Assembly (NCBI GenBank): GCA_002392705.1
Contig: DGHP01000137.1
Location: 1 to 12,140, forward strand
From: Lachnospiraceae bacterium UBA3845
GTDB lineage: Bacteria; Bacillota; Clostridia; Lachnospirales; Lachnospiraceae
Length of the DNA stretch: 12,140 nucleotides
Direction: 5' to 3'
A program made the position numbers and the translations under genes. The notes beneath the pieces are model-generated. The model was given only the letters and a program-made list of their open reading frames with translations, ran no database searches and had not been told where the DNA came from. How positions within the stretch are numbered: the stretch's first letter is position 1; the number at the start of each line of letters is the position of its first letter. Shown here piece after piece: positions 1 to 6,436 of this stretch.

Positions 1-326
1 GCAGCTTTTCCATCCGGCTGGCGCAGAACGAGGAGTATCATACCACGCTCAGCTTTCATCCTTCCGAGAATATACTGAAGATCGACAGGAAATATTCGGG
101 ATCCAGGCGGGCGATTATCCACCAGAGACGCGCGCAGATCAACGCGGATCATGGTGTTCTGAAACTGCGCATTGTTCTTGACCGCTATAGTATGGAGATA
201 TTTGTCAATGGGGGAGAACATGTACTGACTGCCACGATCTTTACAGATCTTTCCGCGGACGGGATCGTCTTTTCGGCGGCGGGAGAGATCAGAATGCGCG
301 GCATGTTCTACCAGCTTGCACTTTAA
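1..326 (+). CDS. Glycoside hydrolase family 32 (sucrose-6-phosphate hydrolase/fructanase type), C-terminal part only
   Basis: This is the 3' end of a gene that begins before the window; the reading frame starts at base 3 and stops with TAA at 324-326, leaving about 107 residues. The segment LRIVLDRYSMEIFVNGGEHV matches the signature of the GH32 C-terminal beta-sandwich, usually seen as L-R-I-x-x-D-x-x-S-x-E-[IV]-F-x-N-x-G-E. GH32 enzymes hydrolyse terminal beta-fructosyl bonds in sucrose, sucrose-6-phosphate, inulin or levan. The catalytic five-bladed propeller, with its N-terminal nucleophile Asp, lies outside the window, so neither the substrate nor intracellular versus secreted location can be judged. 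No transporter or regulator gene is visible on this side to help. The family call is firm; the exact enzyme is open. Confidence 0.85.
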   Translation, partial: SFSIRLAQNEEYHTTLSFHPSENILKIDRKYSGSRRAIIHQRRAQINADHGVLKLRIVLDRYSMEIFVNGGEHVLTATIFTDLSADGIVFSAAGEIRMRGMFYQLAL

Positions 327-643
327 GGAAAAGACATTCGTCCCTCGTCCGGATATCGCTGCGATCAGTGTTCCGCGGACAGCCCCCCTGCTTCCGTAAG
401 CACGACGAACCAGAACCCGGTTTAAAACAGGCTGTGAATAGCAACGAGAGAAGAGAAATCATTAAATATACCTTAATTTCATCCATTTTTCCTACGGATG
501 GAATATAATGAAAATGAAGAGCATACGCGGCGGGCGGGCAGTTGCAGTGATGACCGGCCGGCGCAGCTTTTCATACGTGTTCTCTGTTGTTATTCTCCTA
601 TCTGGTTTTCCTTCAACAGTAGATGGAATGTGGGGTGTCTGGC
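327..643. other. Intergenic stretch with only a weak promoter candidate
   Basis: This 317-base region follows the GH32 stop. No strong intrinsic terminator is visible for that gene. A perfect TATAAT at 504-509 could be the -10 box for the small gene downstream, but no convincing -35 hexamer lies 16-18 bases upstream. A weak hairpin (CATCC/GGATG, around 480-500) precedes it. A 58-codon forward frame at 508-684 and a 65-codon reverse frame at 289-486 both begin with hydrophobic, signal-peptide-like stretches. Neither has convincing coding character after that stretch, so I do not call them genes. Confidence 0.4.
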
Positions 644-823
644 ATGACGGATATCGATGGACTTATTTATCAGAAGTATCCTGACTGCTGCTACAGAAGT
701 CTGGAGTATTGTGATCTTTCCATTATGAAGCCTTTATTTACACTGCAGCATGCGGGCTATAAGGAGATCGCGTATATCTCCGATAATCACGCAGAATATA
801 CTGTGCTGATCAAGAAAGACTGA
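644..823 (+). CDS. Small hypothetical protein (59 aa)
   Basis: I do not recognise a family. The protein starts MTDIDGLIYQKYPDCCYRSL and ends with a Lys-Lys-Asp tail. It has three cysteines (a CC pair near residues 16-17 and one near 24), several Tyr and acidic residues, and no membrane segment. Amino acid composition is that of a normal soluble protein. An in-frame ATG at 623 would add seven residues; the ATG at 644 is preferred because a GGGGTG-like ribosome binding site sits at 632-637, about six bases upstream. A strong hairpin terminator follows the stop by 36 bases, which supports a genuine short transcription unit. It points toward mgtE on the other strand, so it is not in an operon with it. 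Confidence 0.5.
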   Translation: MTDIDGLIYQKYPDCCYRSLEYCDLSIMKPLFTLQHAGYKEIAYISDNHAEYTVLIKKD

Positions 824-859
824 AGCAGTTTGACGGGTGGGTAACTGGAAAACATGCAC

Positions 860-893
860 AAAGAAGCTGTCCTCGAAAGAGGGCAGCTTCTTT
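860..893. terminator. Bidirectional hairpin terminator between the small gene and mgtE
   Basis: Bases 860-874 pair with 879-893 over 15 positions, with a single T-G wobble (870/883), closing a GAAA tetraloop at 875-878. The stem ends in AAAGAAG on the left and CTTCTTT on the right, so each strand reads out with T-rich sequence. It sits between two convergent genes (stop at 823 on the plus strand, stop at 934 on the minus strand) and can serve both. T-tracts beyond the stem are short. Confidence 0.85.
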
Positions 894-933
894 CCGTGTG
901 TGCGGTAAAAATGGATTGAGATGCTTCTGCGTC

Positions 934-2271
934 TTATTTAAGCAGGGGCATGGCGATGGTCGCAAGCCCGAGAAAGAAGAAAAATCCCATACAGTCGGTC
1001 ACGGTGGTGACGAAGACGCTGGAGGCGATGGCGGGATCCACCTGAAGCTTTTCCAGCAGGATCGGGACCAGGAATCCGGCAAGGGCCGCGCAGAGCATGT
1101 TCAGGATCATGGCGACAGCGGCGATCAGTCCGAACCAGGGATTGAAATTGTAAAAGAGCGCAATCACCGCGACAAGGGCACCGATCACAATCCCGTTGAT
1201 CAGGCCTGCGCCGAGCTCCTTGAGCAGGATCTTGATGGCATTTTCCTTATCGATCTCATCCAGGGAGAGCGCGCGGACAACCATGGTCAGGGACTGGGTT
1301 CCGGCATTGCCGCCCATCCCCGAGATGATGGTCATAACAGCGGAGAGCGCCACAATCTTTTCGATGGTTCCGTCAAAACGCGCGATGACCGAGGAGGCCA
1401 GCAGGGCCGTGATCAGATTGACAACCAGCCAGGGAAGGCGGGACTTGACGGATTCCATGACAGTGCCGTCGATCTTTTCTTCTTTGTTGATACCGCCCAT
1501 GTGGTGGATATCTTCCGTGAACTCTTCATTCAGGACTTCGATGACGTCGTCGACCGTGACGATTCCGATCATCTTGCCATTGTCATCCACGACAGGGAGG
1601 GCGGGATATCCGTATTTACGGAAGGTATCGGCGACGTCTTCCTGGTCGTCGGAAGCGTTGACGGAGATGACCTTTGTATTCATGATCTCCTCGATCGGCG
1701 TATCGAAGGGCTGCATGACCAGGTCTCGCAGGGAGACAACGCCCCGGAGGGTATAATCTTCTTTGTCGACTACGTACATGTAGTAACTGGTCTCGGCGTC
1801 GACTTCCGTTTTCAGGTAGTTCAGGGCCCGCATGACAGTATTGGATGCGTAGATGGCGATGAACTGGGTCGTCATGATGCCGCCGGCGGTATCTTCCTCG
1901 TACTTCAGCAGCTTCGTGACGTCTGTCTTGGTACGGCCGCGCAGCAGGGAGGTGATGACGGCATCCTTGTTGTCCTCCTCCAGTTCCTGGATCAGGTCAG
2001 CGATCTCGTCGACGCTCATCCGGTTCAGGACCGAACGGGTGCGGTCCGGATCCATGACTTTCAGGATCTCATATTTGTCATCGTCCTCCGCTTCATCGAT
2101 GACATCGGCCAGGAAATCGTCCGGAAGAGCGAGAAGATAGCTGTAGTTCCCGTCACACTCTTCCTGAACCGCTTCCAGCACGTCCGCCGGGTGGGTTTCA
2201 TCAACCAGCCTCTGGATATTGTCCGGGACGCCGCTTGTCAGCAGTCTTATAATGGATTCATAGTCAGTCAT
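934..2271 (-). CDS. mgtE: Magnesium transporter MgtE
   Basis: This encodes a 445-residue MgtE channel/transporter for Mg2+ import in the cytoplasmic membrane. Residues about 1-125 are the helical MgtE N domain. Two CBS domains follow (the first from IMTTQ near 132, the second from IMNTK to about 250); in the family they sense cytosolic Mg2+ and close the pore. The rest is the five-helix membrane domain. It carries the hallmark GMGGNAGTQS (318-327) in the second helix region and the TVTDCMGF segment in the last helix, whose Asp426 matches the pore Mg2+-binding aspartate. Length is normal. A GTG at 2280 is in frame, but GGAGG directly abuts it; the same GGAGG lies nine bases before the ATG at 2271, so that ATG is the start. 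The gene is monocistronic, with its own promoter and a terminator at 860-893. I saw no Mg2+ riboswitch in its roughly 100-base leader. Confidence 0.95.
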   Translation of the reverse strand: MTDYESIIRLLTSGVPDNIQRLVDETHPADVLEAVQEECDGNYSYLLALPDDFLADVIDEAEDDDKYEILKVMDPDRTRSVLNRMSVDEIADLIQELEEDNKDAVITSLLRGRTKTDVTKLLKYEEDTAGGIMTTQFIAIYASNTVMRALNYLKTEVDAETSYYMYVVDKEDYTLRGVVSLRDLVMQPFDTPIEEIMNTKVISVNASDDQEDVADTFRKYGYPALPVVDDNGKMIGIVTVDDVIEVLNEEFTEDIHHMGGINKEEKIDGTVMESVKSRLPWLVVNLITALLASSVIARFDGTIEKIVALSAVMTIISGMGGNAGTQSLTMVVRALSLDEIDKENAIKILLKELGAGLINGIVIGALVAVIALFYNFNPWFGLIAAVAMILNMLCAALAGFLVPILLEKLQVDPAIASSVFVTTVTDCMGFFFFLGLATIAMPLLK

Positions 2272-2379
2272 GGGAGTCACCCTCCGTTAGTGTTTTTCAG
2301 TTACTCTGTCAGCAGCAGGACCGAATCAGAAGCTGATTTCAGACAGACCGCACGCAGACAGTAACTTTTTCATCCGAAT

Positions 2380-2388
2380 ATTATAACA
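2380..2388 (-). promoter_or_regulatory. mgtE promoter, extended -10 box
   Basis: Read on the minus strand, the sequence is TGTTATAAT: a perfect TATAAT at 2385-2380 preceded by the TGN of an extended -10. No good -35 hexamer is present at 16-18 bases (the positions read GTGTCC), which fits promoters that rely on the extended -10. Transcription would start near 2373, giving a leader of about 100 bases before the mgtE ATG. Confidence 0.65.
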
Positions 2389-2413
2389 CACAGGAAAAGG
2401 AAGGACACCCCCA

Positions 2414-2442
2414 TGGAAAAAACTTTGTGTCTGTATTATACT
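2414..2442 (+). promoter_or_regulatory. Candidate promoter for the zinc-finger/polA transcription unit
   Basis: TGGAAA (2414-2419), a 17-base spacer and TATACT (2437-2442) form a plausible sigma-A promoter; four of six -35 bases match TTGACA. It points toward the gene at 2606, leaving a leader of about 155 bases that contains the inverted repeats at 2495-2586. It is back to back with the mgtE promoter; the two -10 boxes are about 50 bases apart. Confidence 0.4.
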
Positions 2443-2494
2443 TTAGAAAGTTCATATTCACGGCCTGTTTGAAATCGGGTTCTGATTCGCTGCG

Positions 2495-2586
2495 CCTGCG
2501 CGTAAGAAGCAGGTTCTGATTTCAGATAAGGCCTGCGAAGCAGGAACTATAAAAAGTTCCTGTTGATCATCCGGTTATCTGACCGG
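2495..2586 (+). repeat. Cluster of short inverted repeats in the divergent intergenic region
   Basis: Four hairpins lie in a row before the gene at 2606: CCTGC/GCAGG (2495-2499 with 2509-2513); CCTGC/GCAGG (2532-2536 with 2540-2544, loop GAA); CAGGAACT/AGTTCCTG (2541-2548 with 2555-2562, loop ATAAAA); and CCGGT/ACCGG (2571-2575 with 2582-2586). The second and third share CAGG at 2541-2544, so they exclude each other. GGTTCTGATT occurs twice, near 2478 and 2512. No T-tract follows, so these are not ordinary terminators. They could be a fragment of a dispersed repeat or a leader structure. Confidence 0.5.
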
Positions 2587-2605
2587 AACGCAAGGAGTCT
2601 GCTGT

Positions 2606-3436
2606 ATGGATTGCATCAGAGCCCAGCAGCTCATCAAGGGCTATCTGGAGGGACAGCTGTCAGACCGGGATCTGGAGGCATTTCTGGATCATGTGGCGGG
2701 CTGCCGCAAATGTTATGATGAGCTGGAGATCTATTTTTCCGTCTATCACCTGATTGATGACAGGAAAGATGACGGAAATTATAATTTTATAGAAAAGCTG
2801 AACCGCAGGCTTGAAAAATCCAGGGAATATCTGAAAAAGCGCATGCGTTACAAGATTTTCCGCGTTGTCCTGGTCATCCTGGCGGAGCTGGTGCTGCTGA
2901 TGTCTGTCATAGGCGCCTATACTTACCGTTATATGACGGATGAGACTGAGGTCCGCAGCGAGACAGGACCGAGGGAGAATCCGGAAGGTGAGGCATATGT
3001 CGACGGTTCGGCCGGCGAGAAGGGCTCCGGAGACTCATCCGCTACGGAAGGCGGCAGCGGGGACGCGGAGACGATCGCTGCAGGGCCGGAGGAGACAGGT
3101 TCCGGGAGCCGGTCTTCCGATACAGAGGGGGAGACCGCAGTGACGGAGGCGGAAGAAGCACAGGAGAACGCGGGAAGCGGAAATGGGGCGGAAGCTGAGA
3201 GCACGTCGGCGGGGATGACGGCTGCAGAGACAGAGAGCGCAGCGACAGAGCAGGAAACAGAGCCCGGCACCGGGGCGGAGACCGAAGCGGAACCTGAGAT
3301 GACGGAGTCTGAGCTGCCTGATGCAGGGTCAGAGGAAAAGGCACTGGAGAAGACCCGCGAGGCACTCTATTATGTGATCGGGCAGCCGGTTCCGAAGGAG
3401 AAGGGAGGGCTTTCCTCCCGGGGAGAAGAGAAATGA
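2606..3436 (+). CDS. Zinc-finger, single-pass membrane protein (anti-sigma-factor type)
   Basis: This 276-residue protein begins with a putative zinc-binding HC2 finger: Cys3, His29, Cys33 and Cys36, the last three forming HVAGCRKC. That is the H-x3-C-x2-C arrangement of ZAS anti-sigma factors. A basic helical linker (about 60-83) leads to one membrane helix (about 84-105). Next comes a tail of about 140 residues, low in complexity and rich in Glu, Gly, Ala, Thr and Ser, presumably outside the membrane, and a short basic-acidic C-terminus. The family role would be to hold a sigma factor or other regulator at the membrane, but no sigma gene is adjacent, so the partner is unknown. AAGGAG at 2592-2597, eight bases before the ATG, supports the start. 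The stop overlaps the polA start as ATGA, suggesting translational coupling. The finger and membrane helix are clear; the anti-sigma function is an inference. Confidence 0.75.
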   Translation: MDCIRAQQLIKGYLEGQLSDRDLEAFLDHVAGCRKCYDELEIYFSVYHLIDDRKDDGNYNFIEKLNRRLEKSREYLKKRMRYKIFRVVLVILAELVLLMSVIGAYTYRYMTDETEVRSETGPRENPEGEAYVDGSAGEKGSGDSSATEGGSGDAETIAAGPEETGSGSRSSDTEGETAVTEAEEAQENAGSGNGAEAESTSAGMTAAETESAATEQETEPGTGAETEAEPEMTESELPDAGSEEKALEKTREALYYVIGQPVPKEKGGLSSRGEEK

Positions 3437-6252
3437 GCGAAAAGATCATATTAATCGACGGACACAGTATCCTGAACCGTGCCTTTTACGGCATCCCTCT
3501 TCTTTCAAACGGGCAGGGACTGCACACGAACGCGGTGTACGGATTTCTGAATATCCTCTTTAAGGTGCTGGAGGAGGAGCAGGCCCAGTATCTGGCCGTT
3601 GCCTTCGACCTGCACGCGCCGACCTTCCGGCATAAGATGTATGATGCCTACAAGGGAACACGGCATGCCATGCCCGAGGAGCTGCGCGAACAGGTTCCGC
3701 TGATGAAAGAGATGCTGCGCGCGATGCAGGTTCCGCTGATGATGCTGGAAGGCTACGAGGCGGATGATCTGCTCGGTACGGTATCCAGGGAGATGGAGGA
3801 GAAAGGCCTCCAGGTGCGGATCATCTCCGGCGACAGGGATCTCCTGCAGCTGGCCTCGGATCTGACGATGATCCGGATTCCGAAGACGAAGAAGTCCGGT
3901 ACCGAGGTGGAGGATTATCTGGCTTCAGATGTAAAGGAGCGCTATCTGGTGACTCCTGAGGAGTTTATCGATGTCAAAGCCCTGATGGGCGACGCCTCGG
4001 ATAATATTCCGGGCATTCCCGGAGTCGGGGAGAAAACTGCAGTTAAGATCATAGAGCAGTATCATTCGATTGAAAATGCCTACGCCCACATCGATGAGAT
4101 CAGGCCGAACAAGGCGCAGAATTCCCTGCGTGAGCACTGGGATGACGCGGTACTGTCCAAAACCCTGGCGACGATCGACCGGTACGCGAAAAAGGAGGAT
4201 GGAAGTCCTTTCACCGTAAGCCTCAAGGACGCGCAGCTGGGAGAGGACTGCGGGAAGCTTTTCACGCCGCAGGCACTGGAGATGGCGAAGCGTCTTGAGC
4301 TTCGCGCGATGATTTCGAAGTTTTCAGAGCGGATCGCCGGCACGAAAGAAAAGCCTGAGGAAGAGAAAAAAGAAGTCTTCCGTCTGGTGGATCTGAACCC
4401 CGAAACAGCAGGTGATTCCGCGGGAAAAGATGCGGCGCCGGGATCTGCCGGAAGTGTGATTGAGGCATTTGAGGATCTGCTCAACAAGACAAAAGAAAAT
4501 GCCGAGATCGGCCTGCAGCTTCTTGCGGAGAACGGCAGGCTTCTGGGCGCCGCCGTTGCCTTTGCGGATGAGACCTGCCTCCTGAAGGGCATCTCTGAAA
4601 AGCAGCTTCAGCTTCTGGCTGACGCGGCAGAGCGGATCGATACGGCAGGGCTGAAGGAACAGCTCTTTTTCCTGGATGACGGAAAAGAGTTTCCCGAGGA
4701 GGAGCAGGAGAAGTATTTTGACGCCGAGATCGGGGCCTATCTTCTGAATCCTCTCGCGGGTGAGTACAGCTATGATAATATCGCGAAGGATTTTGGCTCC
4801 GGGATGGTGCCCTCCAGGACGGAGCTTCTTGGGAAAAAGAGTCTTTCACAGGTGTGGAGCCTTGCGTTCGGGGAGGCGCTGCCGGAGGACGGAAAGGCAC
4901 GCAGGGGAAAAGACAGCGCCGGTCCCTCGGATGAGGCGGGAGCCCGCGGGGCGATCCTGAATTATGCCTGTCTTCAGGCGGAAACCGCATTAAAGAGCCG
5001 GGAAAAAATGAGGGAGCGCCTGGAAGAGGAAGGGATGCTGGATCTTTTTGATACGGTGGAGATGCCGCTGGTATTTGTCCTTTACCATATGGAGAAGGAA
5101 GGAATCCTGGTCCGCGGCGAGGAGCTGCATGCCTACGGGGAAAAACTGACGGGGCGGATCAGTACTCTGGAGCAGGAGATCTACAGCCTGGCCGGGCAGA
5201 CCTTCAATATCAATTCCCCGAAGCAGCTGGGAACGGTGCTTTTCGAGGACCTGAAGCTGCCGGGCGGAAAGAAGACGAAGACCGGCTATTCCACCGCCGC
5301 GGATGTGCTGGAGAAGCTGGCGGAGTCGGTTCCTGTCGTGGAGAAAATTCTGGAATACAGGCAGCTGACCAAACTGAAGTCAACCTACGCGGACGGGCTG
5401 TCGGCCTTTATCTCCGAAGACGGGCGCATTCACGGCAAGTTCAACCAGACGGTTACCGCCACCGGGCGCATTTCCTCAGCGGATCCGAACCTGCAGAATA
5501 TACCGGTCCGCACCGAGCTCGGAAGGGAGCTGCGCAGGATTTTTGTCCCGAAGGAGGGATCTGTCTTCATCGACGCGGACTATTCGCAGATTGAGCTGAG
5601 GGTGCTGGCCCATGTGTCGGGAGATGAAAACCTGATCGAAGCGTATCATTCCGCGGAGGATATCCACGCGATTACCGCGTCCCAGGTTTTCCGCGTGCCG
5701 CTTGAAGAGGTGACACCGCAGCTGAGGCGCAACGCGAAAGCGGTGAATTTCGGAATCGTATACGGAATCAGTTCCTTCGGTTTAAGCCAGGGGCTTTCCA
5801 TCACGAGGCAGGAAGCGGCGGAATACATCGAACAGTATTTTAAGACCTATCCGGGGATCAAGGCCTATCTGGACGGCTGCGTGCAGTCGGCGAAGGCTCT
5901 GGGCTATTCGACGACCATGCTCGGCCGCAGGCGCCCGATTCCCGAACTGAAGGAATCCAATTTCATGCGCAGGTCCTTCGGGGAGCGCGTTGCCATGAAC
6001 GCCCCGATCCAGGGAACCGCCGCGGATATCATTAAGATTGCCATGATCGGAACCGACCGGATTCTACGGAAGGAGGGACTTCGCTCCAGGCTGATTCTTC
6101 AGGTCCACGACGAACTTCTCGTGGAGACGGCGAAGGGGGAAGAGGAGCGCGTGAAGCAGATCCTGAGCGAACAGATGACCGGGGCTGCGAAGATGCGGGT
6201 CAGTCTGGAGATTGATATGCATGAGGGCGGAAGCTGGTATGAGGCGCACTGA
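3433..6252 (+). CDS. polA: DNA polymerase I
   Basis: This 939-residue family A polymerase fills gaps and removes RNA primers during Okazaki maturation and excision repair. Residues 1 to about 290 are the 5' nuclease; DGHS, AFD, EADD, SGDRD and GDASDNIPG supply the acidic metal ligands. Residues about 310-530 correspond to the proofreading fold, but its exonuclease residues are gone: where E. coli has D-T-E there is IGLQ (359-362), the K-x-x-x-N-x-x-x-D region is missing, and the Exo III Tyr511 is followed by Gln515 instead of Asp. It should therefore lack 3'-5' editing, as in Bacillus and Thermus enzymes. The polymerase domain is intact: motif A DYSQIELR with Asp716, motif B with Arg765, Lys769, Phe773 and Tyr777, and motif C HDE with Asp893/Glu894. 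The start overlaps the upstream stop by four bases, and GGGAG at 3421-3425 is its ribosome binding site. Confidence 0.98.
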   Translation: MSEKIILIDGHSILNRAFYGIPLLSNGQGLHTNAVYGFLNILFKVLEEEQAQYLAVAFDLHAPTFRHKMYDAYKGTRHAMPEELREQVPLMKEMLRAMQVPLMMLEGYEADDLLGTVSREMEEKGLQVRIISGDRDLLQLASDLTMIRIPKTKKSGTEVEDYLASDVKERYLVTPEEFIDVKALMGDASDNIPGIPGVGEKTAVKIIEQYHSIENAYAHIDEIRPNKAQNSLREHWDDAVLSKTLATIDRYAKKEDGSPFTVSLKDAQLGEDCGKLFTPQALEMAKRLELRAMISKFSERIAGTKEKPEEEKKEVFRLVDLNPETAGDSAGKDAAPGSAGSVIEAFEDLLNKTKENAEIGLQLLAENGRLLGAAVAFADETCLLKGISEKQLQLLADAAERIDTAGLKEQLFFLDDGKEFPEEEQEKYFDAEIGAYLLNPLAGEYSYDNIAKDFGSGMVPSRTELLGKKSLSQVWSLAFGEALPEDGKARRGKDSAGPSDEAGARGAILNYACLQAETALKSREKMRERLEEEGMLDLFDTVEMPLVFVLYHMEKEGILVRGEELHAYGEKLTGRISTLEQEIYSLAGQTFNINSPKQLGTVLFEDLKLPGGKKTKTGYSTAADVLEKLAESVPVVEKILEYRQLTKLKSTYADGLSAFISEDGRIHGKFNQTVTATGRISSADPNLQNIPVRTELGRELRRIFVPKEGSVFIDADYSQIELRVLAHVSGDENLIEAYHSAEDIHAITASQVFRVPLEEVTPQLRRNAKAVNFGIVYGISSFGLSQGLSITRQEAAEYIEQYFKTYPGIKAYLDGCVQSAKALGYSTTMLGRRRPIPELKESNFMRRSFGERVAMNAPIQGTAADIIKIAMIGTDRILRKEGLRSRLILQVHDELLVETAKGEEERVKQILSEQMTGAAKMRVSLEIDMHEGGSWYEAH

Positions 6253-6300
6253 GGAAACACGGATTCGACCAGTTTTCCTTAGAACCTTCGGCGGATCGCA

Positions 6301-6371
6301 GTGCTGCGCAGCGGAAGATTTGCTCTGCAAGCCGCGCAGCACGCAGCTTTGAGCGTATTTCGTGCTCAAAG
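6301..6371 (+). repeat. Two consecutive stem-loops between polA and coaE
   Basis: GTGCTGCGC (6301-6309) pairs with GCGCAGCAC (6334-6342). Inside its 24-base loop a smaller TTGC/GCAA hairpin (6320-6323 with 6327-6330) can form. Immediately after, CTTTGAGC (6347-6354) pairs with GCTCAAAG (6364-6371) across a nine-base loop. Neither is followed by a T-tract, so termination is not expected. Possible roles are mRNA processing or stabilisation between polA and coaE, or a dispersed intergenic palindrome. Confidence 0.6.
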
Positions 6372-6375
6372 ATTA

Positions 6376-6419
6376 TACAGGGAAAACTGCATGGGCGTAC
6401 AGGGAAAGCTGCATGGCGG
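6376..6419 (+). repeat. 22-base tandem duplication carrying a ribosome binding site and ATG
   Basis: Units at 6376-6397 and 6398-6419 both begin TACAGGGAAA and agree at 19 of 22 positions. Each contains AGGGA, a seven-base spacer and ATG (ATG at 6391 and 6413). Because 22 is not a multiple of three, the two ATGs are in different frames; only the second is in frame with coaE. The duplication lies directly before the coaE start and complicates its assignment. Confidence 0.75.
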
Positions 6420-6435
6420 GAGGATTGTTTGCTGA
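6391..6435 (+). CDS. Possible 14-codon leader ORF before coaE
   Basis: From the ATG of the first repeat unit, a frame of 14 codons (MGVQGKLHGGRIVC) ends with TGA at 6433-6435, one base before the ATG at 6437 that best fits CoaE. AGGGA at 6379-6383 is a possible ribosome binding site, seven bases upstream. If translated, it could deliver ribosomes to the coaE start by reinitiation. It is too short to judge as coding; the evidence is purely positional. Confidence 0.2.
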   Translation: MGVQGKLHGGRIVC

Positions 6436-6436
6436 G

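Noticed and set aside
289-486. Reverse-strand 65-codon frame with a lipoprotein-like start (SLLFTACFKPG)
   Set aside because: AGGA lies near the ATG, but the frame overlaps the GH32 3' end, and after the hydrophobic start the sequence looks non-coding. Kept only as a remote possibility.
508-684. Forward 58-codon frame with a hydrophobic signal-like segment
   Set aside because: Its ATG overlaps the best -10 box, the ribosome binding site is weak, and its end overlaps the better small gene at 644.
898-2364. A 488-codon forward reading frame covering the whole of mgtE in antisense
   Set aside because: It is opposite a clear mgtE gene, its product is rich in Asp, His, Gln and Gly with no recognisable domain, and it has no ribosome binding site. 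It is a by-product of GC-rich codon use.
2272-2373. Mg2+ riboswitch (M-box) in the mgtE leader
   Set aside because: The leader is only about 100 bases and shows no M-box-like structure or terminator.
2929-3449. Reverse and alternate-frame reading frames in the Glu/Ser/Thr-rich part of the zinc-finger gene
   Set aside because: Low-complexity GC-rich codons give open frames on both strands; the products are Ser/Pro/Ala/Arg-rich with no domain.
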